Source of the DNA: Robiginitomaculum sp. | GTDB taxonomy: Bacteria > Pseudomonadota > Alphaproteobacteria > Caulobacterales > Maricaulaceae | Reading direction: 5' to 3' | Length of the DNA stretch: 52,511 nucleotides | Assembly (NCBI GenBank): GCA_027080345.1 | Contig: JALWSB010000137.1 | Location: forward strand, 1 to 52,511 | In this document: positions 27,972 to 36,870 of the stretch, in pieces | Position numbering within the stretch: the first letter of the stretch is position 1 | Layout of the letters: each line of letters opens with the position of its first letter | Program-made: the position numbers and the translations under genes | The notes under the pieces: model-generated | The model's input: the letters and a program-made list of their open reading frames with translations, nothing else | Told to the model about the DNA's origin: nothing | The model's database searches: none

Positions 27972-28891
27972 CGTTTCAAATCCAGTCCCAGGGCCTTGCT
28001 GGCCTCTTCAAGGAATTTCATCGATTGCTGGCCGCCCATAGTGTATTCCTCGGCCCCATCCGGGTTGATAATCGCATCCCAGTTGGCGGCGACATTTTCC
28101 GGTGTTTGCTCATCCGGTTTTAGATAAACACCTTTGGTTTCGGTAATGCGCGCACAGGCAAAGCCACCAGCGCCGGCGGCCAGGATTGTGCGCCGTGGCC
28201 CGTCTTCGCTAACCAGATACATCAGGCCTGCCGATACCGATTCCGGGGTCATAACGTCCAAAACCTCTTGCGGCATTAAATCCTCGGTCATACGCGTTCC
28301 GGCCACCGGCGAGAGCGCATTGACGCGAATATCATATTTGGCCCCTTCCAGATGCAATGTGTTCATAAAGCCGACTAAGCCCAGTTTGGCCGCGCCATAG
28401 TTGGACTGGCCAAAATTACCATAAAGCCCCGAGGACGAGGTAGTCATGGCGATCCGGCCATAACCCTGTTCGCGCATGATTTCCCACACCGCCTTGGTAC
28501 AATTGACCGACCCCATCAAATGCACATCGATAACCGCCTGAAAATTTTTCAGTTCCATTTTGGCAAAAGTTTTATCGCGCAAAATACCGGCATTATTGAC
28601 CAGAATATCCACCCGGCCCCATTTGTCCTTGGCGGTTGCAATCATGTCCGTAACCTCATCATAATTGGTTACATTGGCCCCATTGGCGATGGCCTCGCCG
28701 CCCGCCGTCTTGATCTCTTCGACCACAGTTTGCGCGGCGCTTAACGAACCACCAGTGCCATCACGCGCGCCGCCCAGATCGTTGACCACTACCTTGGCCC
28801 CGCGTGCCGCCAGACCCATTGCGTGGCTGCGCCCAAGGCCATTGCCCGCGCCGGTTACAATGGCAACCCGGTTATCAAATCGAATACTCAT
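27968..28891 (-). CDS. SDR dehydrogenase, MFE-2-like (3R)-hydroxyacyl-CoA dehydrogenase
   Basis: 307 residues. Short-chain dehydrogenase with TGAGNGLGRSHA cofactor motif near residue 13, NNAG, and SNYGAAKLG (Tyr-x3-Lys). The VNDLGGARDGTGGS stretch and the long C-terminus (KPDEQTPENVAANWDAIINPDGAEEYTMGGQQS) match the dehydrogenase unit of peroxisomal multifunctional enzyme type 2 (HSD17B4). It would oxidise (3R)-hydroxyacyl-CoA to 3-ketoacyl-CoA. The hydratase unit is encoded separately just upstream (MaoC gene). The gap between them contains a paired hairpin repeat. Confidence 0.9.
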   Translation of the reverse strand: MSIRFDNRVAIVTGAGNGLGRSHAMGLAARGAKVVVNDLGGARDGTGGSLSAAQTVVEEIKTAGGEAIANGANVTNYDEVTDMIATAKDKWGRVDILVNNAGILRDKTFAKMELKNFQAVIDVHLMGSVNCTKAVWEIMREQGYGRIAMTTSSSGLYGNFGQSNYGAAKLGLVGFMNTLHLEGAKYDIRVNALSPVAGTRMTEDLMPQEVLDVMTPESVSAGLMYLVSEDGPRRTILAAGAGGFACARITETKGVYLKPDEQTPENVAANWDAIINPDGAEEYTMGGQQSMKFLEEASKALGLDLKR

Positions 28892-28925
28892 GTTCTTTCC
28901 TTACCTTGTTATATTTATTTTTTAT

Positions 28926-28994
28926 CGTCATACCGGCGAAAGCCGGTATCCAGAGCAGAAAAACAACTGGATTCCGATTTGCATCGGAATGATG
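28926..28994 (+). repeat. Paired hairpin repeat (ATACCGGC / ATTCCGAT stems)
   Basis: Left CGTCA + ATACCGGC / GCCGGTAT + CCAG (28926-28953); right CTGG + ATTCCGAT / ATCGGAAT + GATG (28967-28994). The two halves have different stems but mirrored flanks. It fills most of the gap between the SDR and MaoC genes. Confidence 0.88.
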
Positions 28995-29000
28995 TATGTC

Positions 29001-29462
29001 CTACCCCGTAAAACTCATGGCCAGCCATTCAGCGACCAAAGCGGGCTTGCCCGCCCCTTCAATCTCAATACTGACCGTATAGGTAACCAAAAATTGGCCG
29101 GGATTTTTCTCCACCACGTCTTTGATTGTGGCGGCGGCGCGAATTTTTGAGTTAACGGCCACCGGCGTGAGAAACCGCAAGCTGTTAAAGCCATAATTGA
29201 CCCCCATCATCACGTTTTCAGGAATAATGGTCAGATCCTTCATCAGGTACGGCAACATGGACAGCGTCAAAAATCCATGGGCAATGGTGCCGCCAAAAGG
29301 CGTTTTGGCTGCTGCATCCGGGTCAATATGAATAAACTGGTGATCCAGCGTTGCATCGGCAAAGGCATTGATGCGGTCCTGATCAATCTGGAACCAGTCA
29401 GAATGCCCCAAATCCTTGCCCTTGGAGGCCAGAAGCTCTTCTTTTGAAACGATATTTACCAT
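29001..29462 (-). CDS. MaoC-like (R)-specific enoyl-CoA hydratase
   Basis: 153 residues, single hot-dog domain. The hydratase-2 motif is FADATLDHQFIHIDPDAA with Asp40 and His45, followed by TPFGGTIAHGFLTLSM. It hydrates trans-2-enoyl-CoA to (3R)-hydroxyacyl-CoA. Together with the adjacent MFE-2-like SDR it makes a split version of MFE-2. A role in another hydratase-like reaction (NodN-like branch) cannot be excluded. Confidence 0.88.
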   Translation of the reverse strand: MVNIVSKEELLASKGKDLGHSDWFQIDQDRINAFADATLDHQFIHIDPDAAAKTPFGGTIAHGFLTLSMLPYLMKDLTIIPENVMMGVNYGFNSLRFLTPVAVNSKIRAAATIKDVVEKNPGQFLVTYTVSIEIEGAGKPALVAEWLAMSFTG

Positions 29463-29474
29463 TGGTCTTCCTTT

Positions 29475-30260
29475 TCATGGTTTGGCGGACATGCCGCCAT
29501 CGAGCGGTATGACTGCCCCGCTTATAAAAGCCCCGGCCCGGCTGCACAAATATTGCAAAACCCCGGCGACATCTTCTGGCTCGCCCAAACGGCCCAAAGG
29601 CACATCGGCGCGCGCCAAAGCGGCCAGTTCTTCATTCTCGGTGACAAAGGCCATCATGCGCGAGGGAAATGGCCCCGGCGCAATAGCATTGACGGTGATA
29701 TGGCGCGCCGCCAATTCATGCGAGAGGATTTTGGTCAAATGGTGCACAGCAGCCTTGGATGCCGCGTAAGAATAGGCATTATTACCCACCGCGCGGGTGC
29801 CAACAACCGAACCAACATTAACAATCCGCGCCGGATCGTCCGCCCGCGCCGCAGCCTCCAGCATTGGCAACAGGGCCTGCGTCAGCATAAACACCCCCGT
29901 CACATTCACGTTCATGATTTTATCCCAGCCAGAGCGGGGAAATTCGCCCAAAGGCGCGCCCCATGTGGCCCCGGCATTATTCATCAAAATATCGAGTTTT
30001 GCCGTGCGCGCTGCGACTTCGCGCACCGCCGCATCAACACCGTCCTGATGCGATAGATCGGCGGCAAACCCATGCGCGCAGTCGCGCCCCGTTTCGTCGT
30101 TAATGGCCTTGGCGGCGCCCTCACAAACCGCACCTTTACGCGAAGCAATCAAAACTGTACACTCGGCGGCCGCAAAGGCCCGCGACGCCATCAGGCCAAT
30201 GCCCGACGCGCCACCTGTAACCAGAACTGTTTTTCCTTTTATATCAAAAAGATCAGCCAT
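29475..30260 (-). CDS. SDR family oxidoreductase
   Basis: 261 residues from ATG 30260 (MADLFDIKGK). Classical SDR: TGGASGIGL cofactor motif near residue 15, NNAGATWGAP, SYAASKAAVHHLTKIL with the catalytic Tyr and Lys, and GPFPSRM in the NADP lid. Typical of 3-oxoacyl or 2,4-dienoyl/hydroxyacyl-CoA conversions, with exact substrate unknown. The frame continues further upstream but without family similarity. The gap to the acyl-CoA dehydrogenase gene is 4 bases, and MaoC follows 12 bases later, all in one operon. Confidence 0.88.
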   Translation of the reverse strand: MADLFDIKGKTVLVTGGASGIGLMASRAFAAAECTVLIASRKGAVCEGAAKAINDETGRDCAHGFAADLSHQDGVDAAVREVAARTAKLDILMNNAGATWGAPLGEFPRSGWDKIMNVNVTGVFMLTQALLPMLEAAARADDPARIVNVGSVVGTRAVGNNAYSYAASKAAVHHLTKILSHELAARHITVNAIAPGPFPSRMMAFVTENEELAALARADVPLGRLGEPEDVAGVLQYLCSRAGAFISGAVIPLDGGMSAKP

Positions 30261-30264
30261 AGTT

Positions 30265-31500
30265 TTAAACCTTCTGATTGACATAATGGCGCAATTCCTG
30301 ACGCGCCACCTGCATCCGGTGCACCGCATCCGGGCCATCGGCAAACCGCAAGGTGCGCAGGGCCGTCCACATGCCCGCCAACGGCGTATCCTGACTGACC
30401 CCAAAACCGCCGTGCATCTGAATGGCTTCGTCCACCACCTGCAGGGCCACGGATGGGGCCGCCACCTTGATCATGGAAATCCAGGTCTGCGCCTCTTTGA
30501 CGCCGCGCGTATCCATCATCCAGGCCGCTTTCAGGCACAAAAGGCGGGTTTGCTCAATTTCTATGCGGCAATTGGCGATAATGTCGTAATTGGCCCCCAG
30601 TTTCGCCAGCGGACGGCCAAAGGCGGTGCGGCTGACCGAGCGTTTACAAAGTAATTCCAGCGCCCGCTCCGCCTGACCAATAGCGCGCATACAATGGTGA
30701 ATGCGGCCCGGGCCAAGCCGCCCTTGTGCCACCTCAAAACCGCGCCCCGGCCCGGCAATTATATGATCTTCTGGCACTTTTACGTCGGTAAAGCGCAAAT
30801 GCAAATGGCCATGTGGTGCGTCATCTGCCCCGAATATCTGCATCGCCCGCACTTTTTCAATGCCGGGCGTGTCCGCCGGTACCAAAATCATCGAGTGTTG
30901 CGCATGGCGCGGCGCGTCAGGGTTGGTTTTGGCCATGACAACATAGATTTCACAGCGCGGATCGCCAGCCCCGGAGGACCAGACTTTTTCGCCATTCATC
31001 ACCCATTGGCCATCTTTCAAGACCGCCGGCATGGAGATATTGGTAGCATCCGATGAGGCCACATTGGGTTCGGTCATCACATAGGCCGAGCGGATTTTGC
31101 CCTCAAGCAAGGGTTTTAGCCATTTGTCTTTTTGCTCTTGCGTTCCATAACGCTCGATCACTTCCATATTGCCCGTATCCGGGGCGGCGCAGTTAAACAC
31201 TTCCGGGGCCAGATGTGACCAGCCCATTTCCTCGGCCAGATGGGCATATTCCACGATGGAAAGACCATAACCACGTTCTGAATCGGTTAGCCAGAAATTC
31301 CACAAGCCCTGCTTTTTTGCCTTGTCTTTCAGACTTTCACGAATTTCTTCCTGGCGCGGGGTAAACACAAACCGTTCGCCGCCGGGCGCGGTGCCTACTT
31401 GCGCGAAATATTCCTCTTCCAGAGGCATGATGTCATTGCGCACCATGGCGCGCACCTGCTCAAGCAGCGGCTGCACCTTTTTTGAAATTCCCAAATCCAT
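30265..31500 (-). CDS. Acyl-CoA dehydrogenase, ACAD10/11-like
   Basis: 411 residues. FAD acyl-CoA dehydrogenase fold with YVMTEPNVASSDATNI and NGEKVWSSGAGDPRCEI. The C-terminal catalytic segment reads MHGGFGVSQDTPLAGMW...LRFADGPDAVH, with Asp371 where most family members have Glu. GVSQDxPLAxMW...ADGPD is a signature of the ACAD10/ACAD11/LvaC group. In that group the dehydrogenase works with an APH-like kinase on 4-hydroxyacyl-CoA; a stand-alone kinase of that type is in the same block (34105-35163). Start ATG 31500 has AGAGGA upstream. The neighbouring acyl-CoA dehydrogenase stops 2 bases before it. Confidence 0.92.
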   Translation of the reverse strand: MDLGISKKVQPLLEQVRAMVRNDIMPLEEEYFAQVGTAPGGERFVFTPRQEEIRESLKDKAKKQGLWNFWLTDSERGYGLSIVEYAHLAEEMGWSHLAPEVFNCAAPDTGNMEVIERYGTQEQKDKWLKPLLEGKIRSAYVMTEPNVASSDATNISMPAVLKDGQWVMNGEKVWSSGAGDPRCEIYVVMAKTNPDAPRHAQHSMILVPADTPGIEKVRAMQIFGADDAPHGHLHLRFTDVKVPEDHIIAGPGRGFEVAQGRLGPGRIHHCMRAIGQAERALELLCKRSVSRTAFGRPLAKLGANYDIIANCRIEIEQTRLLCLKAAWMMDTRGVKEAQTWISMIKVAAPSVALQVVDEAIQMHGGFGVSQDTPLAGMWTALRTLRFADGPDAVHRMQVARQELRHYVNQKV

Positions 31501-31502
31501 AA

Positions 31503-32639
31503 TCAAAATCCTCTTAAAACCGCCAACCTGTTGGCATTAAATGCATAATCACCCAAAAGCTCCTGGGCGGCGCGGATGCGCTTCATATAAAACCCGATGT
31601 CATATTCATCTGTCATGCCGATACCGCCGTGCATTTGTACCGCTTCATTGGCCGCCAACACACCGACTTCCCCGGCTTTGGCCTTGGCCAATGCGGCCCC
31701 TGCCCCGGCCATTTGCGGCGCCTCGGCAAACATTTGCAAGGCCTTTAACACGGCCGATTTCACCAGCTCGATTTCGGAATAAAGATGCGCGGCGCGATGT
31801 TGCAAACCCTGGAATGCGCCGACATGGGTGCCAAACTGCTTGCGCTCTTTGATATAGTCCATGGTCATATCAAAGCTTTGCTCGGACGCCCCCAGCATTT
31901 CGGCGGCAAGGCCGGTGCGGCCAACATTCAAGACCCGTTCAAGAAGCGCAAAGCCATCATCCAACGTGCCAATCAAGGCATCACCGGCGACATCAACATC
32001 CTTGAAGTCTGCATGCGCGTAATTACGCGAATCCAGTAATTTGGTGCGTGTTGACGAGAGGCCCGCCGCCTCCTTTTCCACGATAAAAAGCGAAATGCCG
32101 GCCTCGTCGCCCGCCTCACCGGAAGTGCGCGCCGCGACGATCAGGGCATCGGCGTCAAACCCATCAATAATATAGGATTTTTCGCCATTCAGCCGATAAC
32201 CATTGCCATGTGCTTTGGCGCTGAGCGTGGTTTGCGCCGGGTCATGCTTAACCCCTTCATCCACCGCCAGGGCGATAATGGTTTTCCCACTGGCGATTCC
32301 GGGCAGCCATTTTTGCTTTTGCTCTTCATTGCCTTCACGTAGCGCCGTCACCGCCATCATGGCGGTGCTGATAAACGGCGAGGCGGTCAGATTGCGGCCC
32401 ATTTCCTGGGCAATCAGCCCCGCGCCAACCATGCCATAATCTATGCCGCCATACTCTTCGGGCACCAAAATACCGGTCCAGCCCATTTGCGCCATCTCTT
32501 CCCAAAGGCTGCGTGACCAGCCCAAAGGATCGTCCGCATCGCGCAGTTTTCGTAAAGCCGCGACTGGTGCTTTTTCGGCCAGAAAGCCTTTGGCCGCATC
32601 GCGCAACATTTGTTCTTCTTCGTTTAATACCAATGCCAT
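31503..32639 (-). CDS. Acyl-CoA dehydrogenase (second)
   Basis: 378 residues. FAD-dependent alpha,beta-dehydrogenation of acyl-CoA. EEYGGIDYGMVGAGLIAQEMGR in the N-terminal helical domain, VGRTGLAAEMLGASEQSFDMTMDYIKERKQFG in the C-terminal domain, and the catalytic Glu in HGGIGMTDEYDIGFYMKRIRAAQ. It is immediately upstream of the ACAD11-like gene. Adjacent pairs of acyl-CoA dehydrogenase genes sometimes encode heterotetramers, as in steroid side-chain degradation, but both copies here keep an acidic catalytic residue, so this need not be such a case. Confidence 0.93.
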   Translation of the reverse strand: MALVLNEEEQMLRDAAKGFLAEKAPVAALRKLRDADDPLGWSRSLWEEMAQMGWTGILVPEEYGGIDYGMVGAGLIAQEMGRNLTASPFISTAMMAVTALREGNEEQKQKWLPGIASGKTIIALAVDEGVKHDPAQTTLSAKAHGNGYRLNGEKSYIIDGFDADALIVAARTSGEAGDEAGISLFIVEKEAAGLSSTRTKLLDSRNYAHADFKDVDVAGDALIGTLDDGFALLERVLNVGRTGLAAEMLGASEQSFDMTMDYIKERKQFGTHVGAFQGLQHRAAHLYSEIELVKSAVLKALQMFAEAPQMAGAGAALAKAKAGEVGVLAANEAVQMHGGIGMTDEYDIGFYMKRIRAAQELLGDYAFNANRLAVLRGF

Positions 32640-32682
32640 TTATTCAGTCCCTAAAATCCAGTATATAAATCATATGACTGCG

Positions 32683-32761
32683 CGTCATTCCGGCGAAAGC
32701 CGGAATCCAGTTTTCATTACGAAAACCAAAGAGCTGGACCCCGGTTTCCATCGGGGTGACG
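32683..32761 (+). repeat. Paired hairpin repeat (ATTCCGGC / ACCCCGG stems)
   Basis: Left CGTCA + ATTCCGGC-GAAA-GCCGGAAT + CCAG; right CTGG + ACCCCG / CGGGGT + GACG. It lies between two tandem acyl-CoA dehydrogenase genes. Confidence 0.88.
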
Positions 32762-32789
32762 GCAAAATATATTTCCCTTCCTCATCTTC

Positions 32790-33980
32790 CTAACTGGCCG
32801 GAAGGCCCAAAATCCGTTTGGAAATAATGTTCAACTGCACTTCTGATGTGCCCCCTTCGATTGAATTGGCTTTGGTGCGCAGCCAGGCGCGGGGCAAGGC
32901 ACCATCTTGCGAGGCATCGCCCTCCCATTCCAGCGCGGCGTGACCTTTCGAGGCCATCATCAATTCAAACCGGCGCTTGTTCAGCTCCGTGCCATAATAT
33001 TTCAGCATGGACGAGCGCGCGCCAATGCCCTGCCCGGCCTTGGCCTCGTCTTTCATCCGCTCCATAGTCAGCAAAAACGCCCAACCGTCGATTTCGGCCC
33101 GCGCCAGATCGGCCCGCAAGGCGCTGTCGGCAAGGCGGCCTTGCGCATCGGTGCCAAGGCTGTCCACGGCAATCTGGCCAATAGAGCGCCCGCCAAAGGC
33201 CCCGCCGCCACCTGAATCGCCAATCATGGCGCGTTCATGGGTGAGAAGGTATTTGGCAATATCCCAGCCCTTGTTGAGCGTGCCAACAAGGTTTTCCTTG
33301 GGCACTTTGACCTGATCAAAAAAGGTTTCGCAAAACGGCGAGCGGCCGGAAATCAGAGTGATCGGCTTGGTGCTCACACCCTCGCTTTGCATATCAAAAA
33401 GAATAAAGGAAATGCCGTTATGCTTGGGAGCCTCACGGTCAGTGCGCACCAGACAGAATATCCAGTCGGATTTATCGGCATAAGATGTCCAGATTTTTTG
33501 ACCGGTAATCTCGTAATGATCACCCTTGTCCTCGCAGCGGGTTTGCAATGAGGCCAAATCTGAGCCGGCGCCAGGCTCTGAATAGCCTTGGCACCAGCGA
33601 ATTTCCCCGCGCACAATGGGTGGCAAATAGTGTTTTTTCTGTTCTTCGGAACCATATTTAAGAAGCGCCGGGCCAAGCATCCATATACCAAAGCTCATCA
33701 ACGGGCTGCGCGCCTTGATCGCGGCCATTTCGCTTTTGAGGATTTTGGCCTCCTCGCGGTTTAAGCCCCCGCCGCCATATTCTTTTGGCCATTCCGGGGC
33801 GGTCCAGCCTTTTGCGCCCATCCGCTCCAGCCAGAGCTTTTGTTCATCACAGGAAAATTTAAAATTACGCCCGCCCCAACAGGCATCATCTTCCGAGCGC
33901 ATGGGTTTGCGCATTTCCGCCGGGCAGTTTTCTTCCAGCCAGGCGCGTGTGTCCGCGCGGAAAGTGTCTAAATCATTCAA
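32790..33980 (-). CDS. Acyl-CoA dehydrogenase (third), TTG start
   Basis: 396 residues. YSEPGAGSDLASLQT and GQKIWTSYADKSDWIF are FAD/substrate-binding blocks, and LRTKANSIEGGTSEVQLNIISKRILGLP closes the protein as in the FadE26/FadE17-like branch, where the catalytic residue sits elsewhere than in straight-chain enzymes. No ATG is found at the family start; TTG 33980 is preferred because GGAG lies 8 bases before it, giving MNDLDTFRADTRAWLEE. Starts further upstream would add a nonconserved stretch. Belongs to the same minus-strand block but is flanked by hairpin repeats on both sides. Confidence 0.9.
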   Translation of the reverse strand: MNDLDTFRADTRAWLEENCPAEMRKPMRSEDDACWGGRNFKFSCDEQKLWLERMGAKGWTAPEWPKEYGGGGLNREEAKILKSEMAAIKARSPLMSFGIWMLGPALLKYGSEEQKKHYLPPIVRGEIRWCQGYSEPGAGSDLASLQTRCEDKGDHYEITGQKIWTSYADKSDWIFCLVRTDREAPKHNGISFILFDMQSEGVSTKPITLISGRSPFCETFFDQVKVPKENLVGTLNKGWDIAKYLLTHERAMIGDSGGGGAFGGRSIGQIAVDSLGTDAQGRLADSALRADLARAEIDGWAFLLTMERMKDEAKAGQGIGARSSMLKYYGTELNKRRFELMMASKGHAALEWEGDASQDGALPRAWLRTKANSIEGGTSEVQLNIISKRILGLPAS

Positions 33981-34012
33981 AATGAATTCTCCATCCAAGA
34001 ACCAACATATCG

Positions 34013-34081
34013 CGTCATTCCGGCGCAAGCCGGAATCCAGATTTGAGTCACCGCTGGATGCCGGTTTTCACCGGCATGACG
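34013..34081 (+). repeat. Paired hairpin repeat (ATTCCGGC / ATGCCGG stems)
   Basis: Left CGTCA + ATTCCGGC-GCAA-GCCGGAAT + CCAG; right CTGG + ATGCCGG / CCGGCAT + GACG. It lies between the third acyl-CoA dehydrogenase gene and the kinase gene. Confidence 0.88.
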
Positions 34082-34104
34082 CCCAAGAGTGTTGCAAATC
34101 ACCC

Positions 34105-35163
34105 TCATGTCTTTTCAATCACAAAGCGGCAATACTGACCAAGGCCATTAACCCCATCAGCAAAATTGGCAAAGGCCGCATTTTCGGTCTGCCCGTGATA
34201 AAAGCGATAGTAAATCTGTTGCAAAATAACCGCCAGCCGCCAAATCCCATAGGCATAATAAAACGAAAAATTACTGACATCACGACCGGTTTTTTGTGCG
34301 TAATATTCAAGCACTTGTGCGCGGCTCATCATGCCCGGTGCCCAGCTTGGCTGGCGCGCCAGCGCACGCATTGACGGCGGGTCCCCCGCCTCGGTCCAAT
34401 AAGCCAGTGTGTTACCCAAATCCATCAACGGATCGCCAAGGGCGGAAATTTCCCAATCCAGAACGGCGCGAATTTCAAACGGGTTTTTGGCATCCAAAAT
34501 CATATTGTCGATGCGAAAATCACCGTGCAAGATCGCCGGGGCATGCTCGACGGAAGGGATATTGTCTTTCAACCAGGCCCGCACATCGTCAAACGCATCA
34601 ACATCAGGGGTGCGCGCGCGATCATAACGGCGGTCCCAGCCCATGATCTGACGCTCAACATAACCTTCAGGCTTGCCAAAATCGCCAAGGCCAACGGCCT
34701 TGTAATCAATGGCATGAAGGTCAATCAATTTATCGAAAAAAGCGGCACATAATTGGCGGCCTTGCGCCGCGCCCCAGTTCCATTCAGCCGGGATATCGCC
34801 CTTGATCAGAACCCCTTCAACCCGCTCCATTACATAAAATGGCGCGCCGATAATGCTGTCATCATCGGTATAATAATACGTTTTTGGCACCGCATAAACA
34901 TCTTTCAAAGCATTCATAATGCGGTATTCACGGCCCATATCATGCCCGGATTTTGGCTTGGAGCCAGCCGGTGGCCGCCGCAACACCAAAGACCGCCCCG
35001 GATAATCCACGGCGTAGGTCAAATTTGACGCACCCGATGGATATTGGCGTATCACTGGCGTGCCGCTCAAGCCAGCAATGTGCGTTTTGAGACACGCATC
35101 AACGGCGGCGGCGTCCAGTTCTTCGCCTTTACGGACTTCTATCGAGGCATTTTGCGCGCTCAA
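34105..35163 (-). CDS. APH-like kinase of the ACAD10/11 (LvaA-type) group
   Basis: 352 residues. Aminoglycoside-phosphotransferase fold: nucleotide-binding GASNLTYAVDYPGRSLVLRRPP (44-65), catalytic loop HGDFRIDN (213-220) and the metal Asp in LDWE (Asp236). The opening IRQYPSGASNLTY and the DPLMDLGNTLAYWTEAGD segment match the stand-alone counterpart of the kinase domain of human ACAD10/11 and of bacterial LvaA, which phosphorylates 4-hydroxyacyl-CoA. It overlaps the SDR gene upstream by four bases and lies in the acyl-CoA block, so antibiotic resistance is very unlikely. The substrate is inferred from family and context. Confidence 0.87.
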   Translation of the reverse strand: MSAQNASIEVRKGEELDAAAVDACLKTHIAGLSGTPVIRQYPSGASNLTYAVDYPGRSLVLRRPPAGSKPKSGHDMGREYRIMNALKDVYAVPKTYYYTDDDSIIGAPFYVMERVEGVLIKGDIPAEWNWGAAQGRQLCAAFFDKLIDLHAIDYKAVGLGDFGKPEGYVERQIMGWDRRYDRARTPDVDAFDDVRAWLKDNIPSVEHAPAILHGDFRIDNMILDAKNPFEIRAVLDWEISALGDPLMDLGNTLAYWTEAGDPPSMRALARQPSWAPGMMSRAQVLEYYAQKTGRDVSNFSFYYAYGIWRLAVILQQIYYRFYHGQTENAAFANFADGVNGLGQYCRFVIEKT

Positions 35164-35927
35164 AGCAAATACCCCCCATCGACAACAATCTCTGCCCCTG
35201 TGGTATATGATGCCGCGTCAGAAGCAAAATAAAGCGCCGCCCCGACCATTTCATCGGGCTGGGCCATGCGGTTCATCGGCACATTTTCATTCAAAAGGGC
35301 CTTAAGACCCTCCTCATCGGCCTTGAACACGGCGGTCATTTTAGTGTCGGTAAAGCCCGGCAATATGGCATTAACGCGAATGTTATCGCGGGCATTTTCC
35401 TTGGCCAACGCCTTGGTCATATTGACCAGAGCCGCTTTGGTCATGGAATAAACCGCCTGATTAAGCCCCGGCTGCACCGCATTGATCGAAGCGATATTGA
35501 CGATAGACCCGCCGCCATTTTCTTTCATCAGGGGGATGGCCTGTGCGCAAAAGAAAAATGGCCCTTTAAGATTGACCTCAATGGTTTTGTCAAAGGCCCC
35601 GTCGGGCGTATCCACCGCCGGCCCGAAAAAGGGGTTGGTGCCGGCATTATTGATCAGAATATCCAGCCGCCCGTGTTTTTCCCTGACATGCGCGATCGCC
35701 GCCGTAATTTCGTTCATATGCCCGGCATGACAGGTCAGCGCTTCGGCGCTGCCGCCCTTATCACCAATGCTTTTGGCAATGGCCGTGCAGCCGTCCAGCT
35801 TGCGACTGGCGCACAAAACATGCGCGCCGCGTGCCGCCAGACCGTGCGCAATCGCCGCGCCTATACCGCGTGATGCCCCATTCACAAAGGCAATTTTTCC
35901 TGTAAGATCAAAATCGTAACGTGACAT
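35160..35927 (-). CDS. SDR family oxidoreductase (third)
   Basis: 255 residues. NGASRGIGAAIAHGL near residue 17 as the NAD(P) motif, with the usual TG replaced by VNG; NNAGTNPFFGP; Ser and Tyr-x3-Lys in VYSMTKAALVNMTKAL; GAEIVVDGGYLL at the end as in classical FabG-like SDRs. First gene of the minus-strand acyl-CoA operon and translationally coupled to the kinase gene. It could supply or use the hydroxy group that the kinase phosphorylates; this is inference. Divergent from the DUF2189 gene. Confidence 0.9.
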   Translation of the reverse strand: MSRYDFDLTGKIAFVNGASRGIGAAIAHGLAARGAHVLCASRKLDGCTAIAKSIGDKGGSAEALTCHAGHMNEITAAIAHVREKHGRLDILINNAGTNPFFGPAVDTPDGAFDKTIEVNLKGPFFFCAQAIPLMKENGGGSIVNIASINAVQPGLNQAVYSMTKAALVNMTKALAKENARDNIRVNAILPGFTDTKMTAVFKADEEGLKALLNENVPMNRMAQPDEMVGAALYFASDAASYTTGAEIVVDGGYLL

Positions 35928-36043
35928 TTAAACCCCTTGGTAAACCCTTTGCCGGGCGGTTAACATTGTTCACTTTAGACAGAACCCATTCGGCTGCAAG
36001 TTTTTTGCTGTCACAATCATCAAAAGAAACACGGGAGGCACAC

Positions 36044-36844
36044 ATGGACGAGAAAACAAAAACGAAGCCGGATGATGTAACGCATATGGAAAAACTGGTG
36101 CTCAGAGCGCCCCATATGTCCTCGCCCATGCGCTGGGTCAGCGCCGGTTATGACGATGTCCTGCGCCATCCGCTTTATTCGCTGGGCTATGGTTTTGTGT
36201 TTACCATTGGCGGGCTTTTAATGATGTATGTCCTGTTCAAGCTGGGCTGGGCGGCGTTGATACCTGCCGCTGCGGGCGGCTTTTTAATGCTGGCCCCGCT
36301 TCTGGCTGTTGGTCTTTATGCTATTTCGCGCCGGGATGAAGAAGGCAAACCCCTGGACCCCAGCGTCATTGTCCCGCGCCGTTTTGCCGAGCCGCGCCAA
36401 CTTGCCTATGTCGGTCTGGCGCTGATGCTGGCTTTTATTATCTGGATGCAAATTGCGCTTTTATTATTTGCCCTTTTCTCCAACGGTCATACATTGGCTT
36501 TACAGGATTTCAGTGTTTACGTTTTAAGCACCAAAGCGGGCCTGAGCATGGCCGCAATAGGTACCGCTATTGGCCTTTTTATTTCTCTCTTTGTGTTTTC
36601 CATAAGCGCCCTTTCGGTCCCCATATTGCTCGAACATCATGTCGATGCCATCACCGCCATATCGGCCAGCGTGCGCATGGTGTTAAGCCACCCCGGCCCC
36701 ATGCTGGTCTGGGCGTGGCTGATCGTCCTTTATTCGGCCTTTGGTCTGGCTTTTGCCTTTTTGGGGCTGATTTTTGTTTTCCCGATCATGGGTCACGCTA
36801 CCTGGCACGCTTACCGCGAAATGGTCGGCCCGGTTGAAGAATAA
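36044..36844 (+). CDS. DUF2189 multi-pass membrane protein
   Basis: 266 residues. Soluble N-terminus, then about six hydrophobic segments (near 48-68, 73-97, 128-153, 173-198, 203-220, 228-256). The motif MRWVSAGYDDVLRHPLYSLGYG and the RRDEEGKPLDP loop are typical of DUF2189, a family of alphaproteobacterial inner-membrane proteins without a settled function. Start ATG 36044 has a strong GGGAGG 6 bases before it; the frame extends upstream without family sequence. Confidence 0.87.
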   Translation: MDEKTKTKPDDVTHMEKLVLRAPHMSSPMRWVSAGYDDVLRHPLYSLGYGFVFTIGGLLMMYVLFKLGWAALIPAAAGGFLMLAPLLAVGLYAISRRDEEGKPLDPSVIVPRRFAEPRQLAYVGLALMLAFIIWMQIALLLFALFSNGHTLALQDFSVYVLSTKAGLSMAAIGTAIGLFISLFVFSISALSVPILLEHHVDAITAISASVRMVLSHPGPMLVWAWLIVLYSAFGLAFAFLGLIFVFPIMGHATWHAYREMVGPVEE

Positions 36845-36870
36845 AGCTTGGATGCGGCGTTCTATATTTC

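Noticed and set aside
34105-35163. Aminoglycoside resistance gene
   Set aside because: The APH fold is present, but sequence features and the acyl-CoA gene block point to an ACAD10/11- or LvaA-type kinase.
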